Shown in pieces: positions 1 through 8,513 of a stretch of 64,000 nucleotides of DNA. Position numbers and translations under genes: made by a program. This DNA comes from Pseudacidovorax sp. NFM-22 (GTDB lineage: Bacteria > Pseudomonadota > Gammaproteobacteria > Burkholderiales > Burkholderiaceae_C). How positions within the stretch are numbered: the stretch's first letter is position 1; each line of letters begins with the position of its first letter. The notes under the pieces were generated by a model, which saw nothing but the letters and a program-made list of their open reading frames with translations, did no database searches and was not told the origin of the DNA. The stretch covers positions 248,001-312,000 of the forward strand of contig NZ_JACBFY010000006.1 in assembly GCF_021401245.1 (NCBI RefSeq). The letters run 5' to 3'.

Positions 1-1992
1 CTGCGCGCCGATCCGCCGCAGCGGCTCGGTGACTGGGCTGCGGACGAGTTCAAGCTCGCAGGCGAGAGCAGCCACCAGAAAGGGGCGTGGGTGGCCTGGG
101 CCTTTCAGGTCGGCATCCTCGACTTCATGAGCGATGACCGGATCGAAGAGCTGGACGTGATGAAGGCCAAGCGGGTCGGCTACACGAAGATGGTCACCGC
201 GTTCGTTTGCTACAACATCGCGCACCGCCGCCGGAAGCAGGCGCTGTGGCAGCCCACCGACGACGACCGGGACAGCTACGTCAAGAGCGAGATCGATCCG
301 TTGCTTGACCCCGTCACTGGAGTGCCGGCGGTCAATAAGGCCCGCAAGCGCGGCAAGGGTGCCAACGACGAGACCATCAAGCTCAAGAGCTTTCGGGACA
401 GCGTGACGCACCTGCTCGGCGGCAAGGCCGCCCGCGCTTTCCGCCGGATCACGGTGGCGGTGTCCATCCTCGACGAGATCAGCAAGTTCGACCGCAGCAT
501 CGAGAAGGCCGGCCCGCCGCGCGGCCTGGCGCGTGGGCGCCTGGAGGGTGCGCCGTATCCCAAGCTCGTGTGCGGCTCCACGCCCCTGCTCAAAGGCCTC
601 TGCCACATCGAGGACGCAGCGACCGAGGCCGAGGGCTTCGTGCGCTTCCACATCGAGTGCCCGCACTGCGGTCTTGACCATCCGCTCATGTGGGGCGGCA
701 AGGACAAGCCCTACGGGTTCAAGTGGGACAGGGGGCACCCCAAGAAAGTCCGGCACGTGTGCCCCCACTGCCGGGAATCCATCACGCAGGCCGACTACCT
801 GCGCGGCGGCGTGCCCATGCAGGGCGTATGGATCTGCGAGCGTACGGGCAAGCGCTACGGGCGGGATCGCATTTGGCGCGATGACGCCGGCATGCCGTGT
901 CGGCCGCCCCGCTCGCTGGGCGTGCATGTGTGGACGGCGTACAGCCCGCAGCGTGCGTGGTCGGACATCGTCGAAGAGTTCGAGAACGCCCTCAAGGCGC
1001 TGGAGAAGGGCGACGCCGGCCCAATGCAGCTCTTCGTCAACGAGACGTTGGGCGAGACGTGGGAGCTGGCGGGCGAGCGTACGGACGGCCATGCCCTGCA
1101 GGCGCGCGCGGAGTCCTACAAGCTGTGCACGGTGCCCAAGGGCTGTCTCGTCCTCACCGCTGGCGTCGACGTCCAGCGCAACCGCTGGGAAATCACGGTC
1201 TATGGCTGGGGCCGCGGAATGGAATCATGGGTGGTTGATGTCGTCGTGATCGAGGGCAACCCTGCGGTGGATGAGGAATGGTCAGCCGTCACCGTGCAGC
1301 TGCAGCGCCGGTATCGGCAGGACTGGCATGGTGGAAGCCTGGGCATCAGCGCGACCAGCATCGACAGCTCCGACCAGACACAGGCCGTCTACAACTGGGT
1401 GCGCTCCGCACAGCACGTGCTGTCCCAGCTGCGCGCCATCAAGGGCGATGGCAACGAGTCGGTCCCCATCCTAGGGGCAAGTGGATTGCAGGACGTGGAT
1501 TGGCGCGGGAAGAAGGTCGCGCGCGGCATCAAACTGTGGCGCGTGGGCACGGATGCGGCTAAGGATCTGCTGCTGGGTCAGCTCGCCATCGAGCAGGCTG
1601 GGCCCGGTTATGTCCACTTCTCCAATGAGCTCCCCCGCGAGTTCTATGAGCAGCTCACCGCCGAGCAACGGGTGCTGGCGAAGGTCCAGGGCCGCGACGC
1701 CTACAAGTGGGTCAAGCGGCGCCCGCGCAACGAGCAGCTGGACAACCGCAACTATGCGCTGCACGCGGCCATGGGCCTGGGCCTGCACAAATGGGCGGAG
1801 GCCCGATGGGCGGCGCTGGAGATGGCTGTGCAGCCGCCGGTTGATCTGTTCTCGGCGCCGGCGCCCGTGGTGGAGTCTGCCGCCGAGACGGCGGCTGCCG
1901 ATGTGCCGGCGGTGGTGGCTACGCCGCCGACGCCGTCCCCGGCGCCCACGCGCTTGCCTCTGCAGCGGCGACCCAAGGGTCGGGCTTGGTGA
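1..1992 (+). CDS. terL: Phage terminase large subunit, lambda gpA-like (5' end outside window)
   Basis: This is the motor/nuclease subunit that packages phage DNA into proheads. The frame is open from base 1 without a stop, so the true start lies upstream; the GTG at 91 is internal. The sequence follows lambda gpA: a degenerate Walker A region (MKAKRVGYTKM), an adenine-motif-like LWQPTDDDRDS stretch, a zinc-knuckle-like pair CPHCG and CPHCR, then WTAYSPQ, GETWE and LTAGVDVQ before the C-terminal nuclease part. The tail from about position 1830 is Ala/Pro-rich and probably disordered. The gene ends next to the Mor-like gene. A broken, closely related copy lies at 26852-28728. The family call is secure. 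Confidence 0.95.
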   Translation: MRADPPQRLGDWAADEFKLAGESSHQKGAWVAWAFQVGILDFMSDDRIEELDVMKAKRVGYTKMVTAFVCYNIAHRRRKQALWQPTDDDRDSYVKSEIDPLLDPVTGVPAVNKARKRGKGANDETIKLKSFRDSVTHLLGGKAARAFRRITVAVSILDEISKFDRSIEKAGPPRGLARGRLEGAPYPKLVCGSTPLLKGLCHIEDAATEAEGFVRFHIECPHCGLDHPLMWGGKDKPYGFKWDRGHPKKVRHVCPHCRESITQADYLRGGVPMQGVWICERTGKRYGRDRIWRDDAGMPCRPPRSLGVHVWTAYSPQRAWSDIVEEFENALKALEKGDAGPMQLFVNETLGETWELAGERTDGHALQARAESYKLCTVPKGCLVLTAGVDVQRNRWEITVYGWGRGMESWVVDVVVIEGNPAVDEEWSAVTVQLQRRYRQDWHGGSLGISATSIDSSDQTQAVYNWVRSAQHVLSQLRAIKGDGNESVPILGASGLQDVDWRGKKVARGIKLWRVGTDAAKDLLLGQLAIEQAGPGYVHFSNELPREFYEQLTAEQRVLAKVQGRDAYKWVKRRPRNEQLDNRNYALHAAMGLGLHKWAEARWAALEMAVQPPVDLFSAPAPVVESAAETAAADVPAVVATPPTPSPAPTRLPLQRRPKGRAW

Positions 1993-2000
1993 GGGAAGCG

Positions 2001-2321
2001 ATGAACGAAGACGGTCAGAAGGAGATCAAGGCGCTCATCGCTGCAGAGCCGGACCTCGTCGACAGGATCTTTGAATACCTGTTGGCAGAGTTCCCAGCGC
2101 TCGGTGTAGACGCAATGGGCCTGCGGCGCGCACGGGCCGCGGTGCGTGCGGAGTTCGCGGGCGAAGAGGTGTACATCGCGCGCCGTGGCAGCCGCGAGGC
2201 GGCCGAGGTTGCGGCCGAGGTGCTGCGGCTCTTCAACGGCAGGAACGCGGACGAGGTCGCCAGACGGCTGGGGGTCTCGCGCAGGACGGTTTATCGCTAT
2301 CTCAAGCAGCCTGGCAAGTAG
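2001..2321 (+). CDS. Mor-family transcription activator
   Basis: A 106-residue small DNA-binding protein of the Mu Mor/C type, which activates middle or late phage transcription. The C-terminal half carries LFNGRNADEVARRLGVSR followed by TVYRYL, the helix-turn-helix signature of this family (FNG-N-x-ELA then TVY). I chose the ATG at 2001, preceded by a purine-rich GAGGGAAG; a GTG at 1989 overlapping the terminase stop is possible. The gene lies inside the packaging operon. The 40-bp repeat begins at its last codons, and a second copy lies before the capsid gene, so those repeats are candidate targets. A divergent paralogue occupies the same position in the second prophage (28725-29024). Confidence 0.85.
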   Translation: MNEDGQKEIKALIAAEPDLVDRIFEYLLAEFPALGVDAMGLRRARAAVRAEFAGEEVYIARRGSREAAEVAAEVLRLFNGRNADEVARRLGVSRRTVYRYLKQPGK

Positions 2322-2355
2322 TGACAGCTTTCCGGGAAATGGCACAGCTGTCCCG
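2316..2355 (+). repeat. 40-bp conserved element, copy 1 (candidate phage promoter/operator)
   Basis: Starts at the end of the Mor-like gene and finishes 13 nt before the gpW-like ATG. It is about 37/40 identical to 4131-4170. It contains a TTTCC-G-GGAAA dyad (about 2329-2339) inside an outer perfect inverted repeat GACAGCT/AGCTGTC. No classical -10 box is visible, so if it is a promoter it probably needs an activator. Confidence 0.7.
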
Positions 2356-2368
2356 ATAGCGTGCCGGC

Positions 2369-2590
2369 ATGAGCACGCAAGATCTCCAACAGCGCCTGGC
2401 CCGGCTCAATGAGGCCATCCAATCCGGTGAGCGCACCGTCACCACGCGTGACGGCGCATCCGTCACCTATCGCAGCCTCGACGAGATGCGCGAGGCGCGT
2501 CGCGAGCTGGAGGGGCAGCTCGCCCCTCGCGCCACGCGGCAGCGGGCCGTGGTCGTTCGCGCCACGTTCGGCACGATCCGGGGCGGCTGA
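2369..2590 (+). CDS. gpW-like head-tail connector
   Basis: A 73-residue protein similar in length and layout to lambda gpW (68 residues), which joins the filled head to the tail. The pattern is a helical N-terminus (STQDLQQRLARLNEAIQSGE), a beta hairpin (TVTTRDGASVTYRSLDEM), a second helix, and a basic tail ending TFGTIRGG. It sits directly before the portal gene (1 nt spacing), as W sits before B in lambda. The start is supported by the constant 13-nt distance from the upstream repeat, also seen before the capsid gene. Confidence 0.85.
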   Translation: MSTQDLQQRLARLNEAIQSGERTVTTRDGASVTYRSLDEMREARRELEGQLAPRATRQRAVVVRATFGTIRGG

Positions 2591-2591
2591 C

Positions 2592-4139
2592 ATGGGCGCC
2601 GTCAGCAACCGCGTCCAGGCTATGGCGCGCGCCACCTGGCTCGACAGGGCCATCGGATGGGCGAACCCGAAGCAGGGCCTCAAACGCGCATGGTTCCGTG
2701 ATGCGCTCGTGCGTGCCTACGAAGGTGCAAGCAAGGCAGACGGCTGGCGCCCACGCCGGCCTGGCGCGAGCGCCCGCGCCGACTACGTGGCCGACGCGCG
2801 CGAACTGCGGCACCGGGCGCGGGCGTTGTGCGCCAATGTGCCTTACGTCGCGCAGGCCCTGAGCGTCATGGTGTCCTGCACCATCGGCGTGGGCGTGCTG
2901 GCGCGCTGGGTCGGAGATCGCGAGGGCCTGACTGGCAAGCGCTGGAAGGCCTGGACGGCCATCGCCGACTACGACGGGTTGCTCGACTTCGGTGGGCTGA
3001 TGGCGAAGGCCTGGCACACGATGAAGGTCGACGGCGAGGTGCTCGTGCGGCTGCGCGACCGACGCACCGGTCCCGCGACTGCGCCGCTGCAGCTGCAGTT
3101 GCTGGAGATCGATTGGCTCGACGTCGACCGCTGCGAGGTCCGCGGGGATAACGAGGTGATCGCCGGCATCGAGTACAACGGCCGCGGCGAACGGGTCGCG
3201 TACTGGCTCTTTGATCGGCATCCTGGCGACGTCGGCTTTCGGGCCATGCTGCGAGAGAGCCAGCGTGTGCCGGCCGACGAGATCCTCCACCTGTTCAATC
3301 CGGCGCGGCCCGGGCAGCAGGCAGGCATCACGGTCCTTGCGCCAGTCATCGCCAACGTGCGCGACCTGCAGGTCTATGAAGACGCCGAGCAGGCCCGCAA
3401 GAATCTCGAAGCCCGCATGGGTGCAATCGGCGAGTGGGACGAGAGCTTGCTGGAGCATGTCAAGCTGCCCGAGCAGCCTATCGGAGCGGATGGCCCGGGC
3501 CGTCCGGCCACCATGGATCTCGGCGAGCTGGCAGGCGGCGGCATCGTGGCGCTGCCGCCCGGCATGCGCAACCCCACGTTCATCCAGCCCACGGCAGCGC
3601 CGGGCCATGTGGAGTACGTCAAGCACCGGCAGAAGATCATCGCGGCCGGGCTGGGCGTGCCCTATGAGTACATGACGGGCGACATGGTGGAGGTGAACTT
3701 CTCCAGCTCGCGCGTGCGCACGAACCTCTATCGCCGTGAGGTCGAGCGCGAGCAATGGACGCTGCTGGTGCCCATGTTCCTGGCGCCAATCGCCCGGCGC
3801 TGGGCCCAGCTCGACGAGCTGGTCGCCGGGCCGCTTCCGGTGGGCGTCTATGCCGACTGGACCATGCCGAAGTGGCCCAGCGTCAACCCGGGGCAGGACG
3901 TCGCGGCCGACCTCTCGGAGATCAAAGGCGGCCTGCAGTCCATCAGCGAGAAGATTCGGGAGCGCGGCTACGACCCGGATCAAGTCTTCACGGAACTGCG
4001 TGATGACCTGCGCCGCTTGAAGGATGACGGCACGTTGCCACTGCTGGCGGCGTTGCTGGGTGCAGCCAATCCGCTTGAGCTGCTCGCAGCCCTTGGTGGC
4101 GACAAGACGACGACGGAGAAGCCGGCCCAAAAGTTGTGA
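2592..4139 (+). CDS. Phage portal protein, lambda gpB-like
   Basis: A 515-residue portal subunit that forms the DNA-entry ring at one head vertex. An N-terminal basic segment is followed by the helix-rich body; LLEIDWLDVDRCEV, IEYNGRGERVAYW, VPADEILHLFNPARPGQ and YMTGDMVEVNFSSSR are typical portal_2 (gpB) stretches. The frame stays open upstream to 2409, but the ATG at 2592 right after the gpW stop is the sensible start. The stop codon lies inside the second 40-bp element. A truncated homologue is present at 32150-33482. Confidence 0.93.
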   Translation: MGAVSNRVQAMARATWLDRAIGWANPKQGLKRAWFRDALVRAYEGASKADGWRPRRPGASARADYVADARELRHRARALCANVPYVAQALSVMVSCTIGVGVLARWVGDREGLTGKRWKAWTAIADYDGLLDFGGLMAKAWHTMKVDGEVLVRLRDRRTGPATAPLQLQLLEIDWLDVDRCEVRGDNEVIAGIEYNGRGERVAYWLFDRHPGDVGFRAMLRESQRVPADEILHLFNPARPGQQAGITVLAPVIANVRDLQVYEDAEQARKNLEARMGAIGEWDESLLEHVKLPEQPIGADGPGRPATMDLGELAGGGIVALPPGMRNPTFIQPTAAPGHVEYVKHRQKIIAAGLGVPYEYMTGDMVEVNFSSSRVRTNLYRREVEREQWTLLVPMFLAPIARRWAQLDELVAGPLPVGVYADWTMPKWPSVNPGQDVAADLSEIKGGLQSISEKIRERGYDPDQVFTELRDDLRRLKDDGTLPLLAALLGAANPLELLAALGGDKTTTEKPAQKL

Positions 4140-4170
4140 CAGTTTTCCGGGAAATGGCACAGCAGTCCCG
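4131..4170 (+). repeat. 40-bp conserved element, copy 2
   Basis: Overlaps the portal stop codon (TGA at 4137-4139) and ends 13 nt before the ATG at 4184, exactly as copy 1 does relative to its gene. About three substitutions separate the copies. One makes the outer inverted repeat imperfect here, while the inner TTTCC-G-GGAAA dyad is unchanged. Confidence 0.7.
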
Positions 4171-4183
4171 GAACACTGCGCGC

Positions 4184-6250
4184 ATGCCTCAAGCCACTGC
4201 ACCCCAACAGCCCGCAGGCGATCAGCAGACCCGCGACATGCCCGTCCAGACGCGGGCCGCGCAGCTGGTGCCGGCGACCTTCAACGAGACCGAGAACACG
4301 GTCGACGTCGTCTGGACGCAGGGCGCGTCGGTGCGGCGCTACGACTACTGGAACGACCGGCCCTACGACGAGCAGCTCGACGTCACGCCCGAGGCGGTCG
4401 ACATGGCCCGCTTCGAGGCCGGCACGGTCCAGGTGCTGGACAACCATCGTGCCTACGGCGGCATCGCGTCCATCCTCGGCGTTGCCACGCGCGGATGGAT
4501 CGAGGGCGGCGAGGGGCGCGCAACCCTGCGCCTGAGCCAGCGCCCTGAGCTGGCCGGCATCGTGGCCGACATCCGCGCCGGAATCATCCGCGCGATCAGC
4601 TTCGGCTACAGCGTCGAGCGCTACGAAATCACCCGCGCGCAGGACCGCACGGACGGCGTCAACGTCGATCTGTACCGCGCCACGCGCTGGACCCCCAAGG
4701 AAATCTCTTTCGTCGCCGTGCCCGCCGATGGCAATGCGGGCACGCGCGGCGATCAGCAGTCTTCGCAGCAGCGGGCCAGCCAAGCGGGCACGCCGTGCGA
4801 ATTCGTCCGGGCAGCCGCCCATTCCCCCGCAACTCAGGAGCAACGCATGCCCCAATCGAACGAGCAGGGCGCCGGCGGCGACGCTGGCACCCCGCGCCCC
4901 AACGACCCTTCTTCGCAGTCCCGCGGTGCAGCCCCTGCGCCCGCTGGCGGTCCTGCGCCCAACACGGACGCGACCCGCGCGGCCGACATCATTGCGCTGT
5001 GCACGCGCCATGGTGCGGCCGAGCTGGCCGAGCAGCTGGTGCGCAACAACTCGACGGTCGATCAGGCACGCGCCGCCATCCTCGACCGCATGGATGCGCG
5101 CGACCAGCAGCGCCGTGGCGGCAGCTCGGTGGTGACCACGGTCCGTGACGAGCACGAGGTGCGCATGGCCGGGATGGCCGAGGCGATCTCTCATCGCATG
5201 GACCCGGCGGCCCAGCTCACCGACGCGGGCCGTCAATACCGTGGCCTGTCGCTGGTCGAGATGGCGCGCGAGGCCCTGACCGGCCTGGGCGTGTCGACGC
5301 GCGGCCTCTCGCGCAACGAGATCGCCACGCGCGCATTCGCCGTGCGTGCGGCCGGCACCCACACCACGGGCGACTTCCCGTCGTTGCTGGGTGGCGTCGG
5401 CGCGCGTCGCCTGCGCAGCGCCTACGACCTGGCCCCGAGCACTTTCCAGCTGTGGGCGCGTCGGGCCGCCAATCTGCCCGACTTCCGCATCGTCAACGTG
5501 CTGGCGGTGGGGGGTGCGCCCGAACTCAAGAAGCTCAACGAGGCGGGCGAATACACCTACGGCACGATCACCGAGGACGCCACCGGCTATCGCGCCTTCA
5601 GCTACGGCCGTGCCATCGCCATGACGCGGCAGATGTTCGTCAATGACGATCTGGGCGCCTTCGACCGCCTGCTGACCCGCTTCGGCGAGTCGGCGCGTCG
5701 CCTGGAGAACCGCCTCGTGTACGACCAGCTGGCCGGCAACCCGACCATGCAGGACGGCAAAGCCCTGTTCCACGCCGACCACGGCAACCTGCAGGGCGGC
5801 GGCGGCAGCGCGCTTTCCCTGGACTCGCTGCGCGCTTCGCGCGCGGCCATGCGCAAGCAGAAGGACCTCGACGGCAAGACGACGCTGAACCTGCGCCCGG
5901 CCTTCCTCATCGTGCCTTCGGATCTGGAAACGCTGGCCTACCAGCTCACCAGCGCCAACTACACGCCCGCCAAGCAGACGGACATCAACGAGTTCGCCGC
6001 CGGCGGCCGGACGGCTGTCGAGCCGGTGGTCGAGCCGCTGCTCGACGAGAAGAGCGCAACGGCCTGGTACATGGCCGCCAGCGCGGGCCAGATCGACACG
6101 GTGGAGTTCGCCTACGTCGACGGCTCCGAAGGCGTGCGCACCGAGACCTTTGCCAGCGAGGACATCGACGGCGTGAAGGTGCGCGCCACGCTCGATTTCG
6201 CGGCCAAAGCCATCGACTGGAAGGGCCTGCAGAAGGCTGCCGGCGCCTGA
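4184..6250 (+). CDS. Prohead protease-major capsid fusion protein
   Basis: A 688-residue polyprotein. Residues of about 30-190 form an HK97/U35-type prohead protease, with VLDNHRAYGG (candidate His) and AISFGYSVER (candidate Ser) as its catalytic segments and KEISFVAVPADGNA at its end. A low-complexity Ala/Pro/Gln linker (about 200-290) probably acts as scaffold. The remainder, from about residue 330, is a Mu/HK97-fold major head subunit (MTRQMFVNDDLGAFDRL, LFHADHGNL, TASAGQ-like C-terminal part). The ATG at 4184 is preferred over an earlier in-frame start because it keeps the 13-nt spacing to the upstream repeat. Such fusions are known; self-cleavage after assembly is expected but is an inference. 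Confidence 0.9.
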   Translation: MPQATAPQQPAGDQQTRDMPVQTRAAQLVPATFNETENTVDVVWTQGASVRRYDYWNDRPYDEQLDVTPEAVDMARFEAGTVQVLDNHRAYGGIASILGVATRGWIEGGEGRATLRLSQRPELAGIVADIRAGIIRAISFGYSVERYEITRAQDRTDGVNVDLYRATRWTPKEISFVAVPADGNAGTRGDQQSSQQRASQAGTPCEFVRAAAHSPATQEQRMPQSNEQGAGGDAGTPRPNDPSSQSRGAAPAPAGGPAPNTDATRAADIIALCTRHGAAELAEQLVRNNSTVDQARAAILDRMDARDQQRRGGSSVVTTVRDEHEVRMAGMAEAISHRMDPAAQLTDAGRQYRGLSLVEMAREALTGLGVSTRGLSRNEIATRAFAVRAAGTHTTGDFPSLLGGVGARRLRSAYDLAPSTFQLWARRAANLPDFRIVNVLAVGGAPELKKLNEAGEYTYGTITEDATGYRAFSYGRAIAMTRQMFVNDDLGAFDRLLTRFGESARRLENRLVYDQLAGNPTMQDGKALFHADHGNLQGGGGSALSLDSLRASRAAMRKQKDLDGKTTLNLRPAFLIVPSDLETLAYQLTSANYTPAKQTDINEFAAGGRTAVEPVVEPLLDEKSATAWYMAASAGQIDTVEFAYVDGSEGVRTETFASEDIDGVKVRATLDFAAKAIDWKGLQKAAGA

Positions 6251-6309
6251 CGGCCTGCCGCAGGCCATGCCTGCGGCGCCTCATCCCTCTCTTCCCTGGA
6301 GCACTTTTC

Positions 6310-6672
6310 ATGAAGAACTACGTTCAACCCGGCGACACCATCGAGGTGTCCGCCGCTGCTGCCGCGGTCGATTCCGGTGACCTCGTCGTCATCGGTTCGC
6401 ACCTGGCCGTCGCCAACCACGGCGCCGCGGTCGGCGAGCCCTTCAATGCCAAGCTCAGTGGCGTGTTCGAGCTGCCGAAGGTCGCGGGCGCCGCCTGGAC
6501 CCGCGGCCAGCAGCTCATGTGGGACGCGTCCGCCGGTGCCTTTGTGGCGGTCGGTGCGACCTCGGCCGGCGACGTCACGGGCGCGGGCGCGACCGCGTGG
6601 GAGCCGGCGCTTGCCGCTGCCACCGTGGGCCTCGTGCGCCTGGCCGGCATCCCCGGCACCGTCGCCGCCTGA
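6310..6672 (+). CDS. Capsid decoration/stabilisation protein (DUF2190 family)
   Basis: A 120-residue protein with a beta-rich Ala/Gly/Val sequence. It opens MKNYVQPGDTIEV and contains VDSGDLVVIGSHLAVA, WTRGQQLMWDASAGAFV and a closing GLVRLAGIPGTVAA, which is the DUF2190 pattern. These proteins sit immediately downstream of phage major capsid genes and are thought to decorate the head surface, the role of lambda gpD. TGGAGC about 8 nt before the ATG is a usable ribosome-binding site. The 60-nt gap to the capsid gene holds nothing else obvious. Confidence 0.85.
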   Translation: MKNYVQPGDTIEVSAAAAAVDSGDLVVIGSHLAVANHGAAVGEPFNAKLSGVFELPKVAGAAWTRGQQLMWDASAGAFVAVGATSAGDVTGAGATAWEPALAAATVGLVRLAGIPGTVAA

Positions 6673-6682
6673 CCTGCGCGCC

Positions 6683-6979
6683 ATGCTCAACGCAGATCGC
6701 GAGCGCCGGGTCAATGCGGCCGTGGTGCGCCACCACGCCAACGCCATGGCCGTCTATGGCGGCGGCGAGCCCTTTGCCGTCGTCTTCGTCCAGGCGCCCG
6801 CGGTCTTCGAGGGCATGGCCGAGGCCGTGGCGCCCACGGCGGCCTTCGACATCGCGCACGCACCGGAGATCGTGATGGACGCGCCCATCCTCATCAACGA
6901 TGAGGAATGGTTCGTTGCCGGCGGGCTGACCCCCGACGCCGCGGGCTGGGTCACTGTCCGTCTGAGCAAGGGGGCCTGA
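6683..6979 (+). CDS. Probable head-tail joining protein
   Basis: A 98-residue protein starting MLNADRERRVNAAVVRHHANAMAV-, with a predicted short N-terminal helix and a beta-rich body (ILINDEEWFVAGGLTPDAAG, WVTVRLSKGA). Position between the decoration protein and the tail-completion gene, together with size, matches lambda gpFII-type head-tail attachment proteins. No diagnostic motif is visible, so the assignment rests mainly on synteny. The ATG is 10 nt after the preceding stop. Confidence 0.6.
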   Translation: MLNADRERRVNAAVVRHHANAMAVYGGGEPFAVVFVQAPAVFEGMAEAVAPTAAFDIAHAPEIVMDAPILINDEEWFVAGGLTPDAAGWVTVRLSKGA

Positions 6980-6980
6980 C

Positions 6981-7424
6981 GTGCACGCACAACAACAGAT
7001 CCTCGAAGCGGTGCGCGCCGGCCTAGTCGGCGCCACCGATGCGGGCGACCGCGTCTTTCTCGATCGCGTCCGCGTGCTGGGCGCGAGCCAGCTGCCCGCG
7101 ATCCTGATCCGGGAGCACGAGCAGGGCGAAGAGGTGGACCCGCCCGTCGCCGGCCGTGCCGAACAGCGGCGCCTGCGCGTGCTGCTGCGGGCCGTGGTCG
7201 CCGAGGCCGAGGACGCGCCTGCCAAGGGGCGCGAGCTGGGCCTGCAGATCGAGCGTGTGCTCGGCTCGCCCCAGTTCAAGGCGGTCAAGGCCGGGCGCAT
7301 GCGAATGCTGGCGAGCCGGCACATGCCCTTCGATGGCGGCGAAACGCCCATGGCTGCGCGTGAACAGCTGTGGACCGCCACCTACTTTCTTCTCCGGCGC
7401 GAGTCGCCGGATCAACCTTCCTGA
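6981..7424 (+). CDS. Tail terminator/completion protein (gpU/gpZ-like)
   Basis: A 147-residue protein starting at GTG, 1 nt after the previous stop. It begins with a helix (QQILEAVRAGLVGATDAGDRV) and has the shape of tail terminator proteins: PAILIREHEQGEEVD, RVLLRAVVAEAED, ELGLQIERVLGS, and a final strand ending TATYFLLRRESP. These proteins cap the tail tube and set its end before joining to the head. The order connector, terminator, tube is conserved in siphophages. Homology is judged from pattern and position only. Confidence 0.7.
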   Translation: MHAQQQILEAVRAGLVGATDAGDRVFLDRVRVLGASQLPAILIREHEQGEEVDPPVAGRAEQRRLRVLLRAVVAEAEDAPAKGRELGLQIERVLGSPQFKAVKAGRMRMLASRHMPFDGGETPMAAREQLWTATYFLLRRESPDQPS

Positions 7425-7438
7425 ATCTGGAGCCGCAC

Positions 7439-8092
7439 ATGGACGTGCAAATCTGGGCCGACGTGAGCGTCGCCGTACAGACCGAACTGGGCGCTGCCAA
7501 GCCGCTCGCAGGCGTCACGAAGGGCGCCGAGACCATTCTGCAGTGCGTAGACCACGGCTTCGCCGATGGCGCGCCTGTGCTGGTGCGGGCGCGCGGCATC
7601 GGCGCACTGGACTACGCCGTGGGCATCGTGGACGTGGTCGACGATGACAGCTTCAAGCTGCTGGGTATCGATTCGACTGGCATGCGGGGCGAGCTCATCG
7701 CGGGCAGCACGGTGCGCCTGGTCACCTTCGGCGCCGAGGCCGAGACGCTGCAAGAGATCACTCCCAGTGGTGGCGAGGCAGCGGACGTCAACATCGAGAC
7801 GATCCATCCGCATCCCAACTACTCGGTGCCGGGCAAGCCCACGCCCATCGTGTACTCGTTCGGCTCGCTGTGGGTGCCCACCGATCCGGCACTGGTGGCG
7901 CTCAAGGCCGCGGCGGGAGTGCGCGAGGTGTGCGCGGTGCGCTTCCAGTGGGCGGACGGCACGCAGCTGCTCTTCGCGGGCTCGCCCAGCGCGTCGATGG
8001 CGCCGGGCGGCAGCTCGGGCCAGGCCGTGACCACGCCGCTCAAGATCAACGTGCGTGGTCCGCTGGCGACCCTGGCCGGCGCGGAGGCCTGA
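7439..8092 (+). CDS. Major tail tube protein
   Basis: A 217-residue protein with an N-terminal segment MDVQIWADVSVAVQTELGAA and a domain of many short strands (VDHGFADGAPVLVRARG, LDYAVGIVDVVDDDSFKLLGI), followed by a region ending in VTTPLKINVRGPLATL. This is typical of siphophage tube subunits, which stack as hexamers around the tape measure. The start is the ATG at 7439, 14 nt after the preceding gene. It is followed directly by the chaperone pair, as in lambda V-G-T. Confidence 0.75.
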   Translation: MDVQIWADVSVAVQTELGAAKPLAGVTKGAETILQCVDHGFADGAPVLVRARGIGALDYAVGIVDVVDDDSFKLLGIDSTGMRGELIAGSTVRLVTFGAEAETLQEITPSGGEAADVNIETIHPHPNYSVPGKPTPIVYSFGSLWVPTDPALVALKAAAGVREVCAVRFQWADGTQLLFAGSPSASMAPGGSSGQAVTTPLKINVRGPLATLAGAEA

Positions 8093-8096
8093 CGCG

Positions 8097-8513
8097 ATGG
8101 TGCGGCGAACGAACCCGCCCACCGCGGCGGCGGTGCCCTCGCTGGGTGCAGCTGTGTCGGGCCCCGCATTGCCCGGCGTGCCCGAGGGCGTGCCGGCAGA
8201 GCAGGTGCCGACCCAATCCCTCGGAACCGTCACGGTGCGGGGCGCGCTCTTCACCGAAGTCCTCTCCGACGACGTGCTGACCGCTCGCGCGAAGCCTGCG
8301 GAGGGCGAGGACGAGCAGGCCGCTGCCGTGCGCGCGACCGTGGAGAAGACCGTGCGCACGCTGGCCCGCCAGGTGCTCGGCGCGGATGGCTTGCCGCTCA
8401 AGACCTACGCCGAGTGGCAGGTCTTCGGCGTCCGGCATCGCGACGAAGCGCTCCACCTCTTCAACGTCGCGAGCCGGCTGAACAGCTCGGCGGAGGACGC
8501 GGAAAAAAACTGA
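8097..8513 (+). CDS. Tail assembly chaperone (gpG-like)
   Basis: A 138-residue protein in the place of lambda gpG, between tube and tape measure. It has a Pro/Ala-rich N-terminus, then TVTVRGALFTEVLSDDV, and a helical C-terminal half (TLARQVLGADGLPLKTYAEWQVFGVRH) typical of tail assembly chaperones. Its last codons read GAA AAA AAC TGA, which contain an in-frame A-AAA-AAC slippery heptamer. Most ribosomes should stop here and some should shift -1 to make the longer GT product. Confidence 0.8.
   Translation: MVRRTNPPTAAAVPSLGAAVSGPALPGVPEGVPAEQVPTQSLGTVTVRGALFTEVLSDDVLTARAKPAEGEDEQAAAVRATVEKTVRTLARQVLGADGLPLKTYAEWQVFGVRHRDEALHLFNVASRLNSSAEDAEKN

Noticed and set aside
2316..2355. Reading the 40-bp phage element as a sigma54 promoter because of TGGCAC
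   Set aside because: The required GC pair 10 nt after the GG is missing in both copies.
3980..6268. Long minus-strand open frame across the protease-capsid gene
   Set aside because: No domain features, and the plus strand is a recognised phage structural gene.
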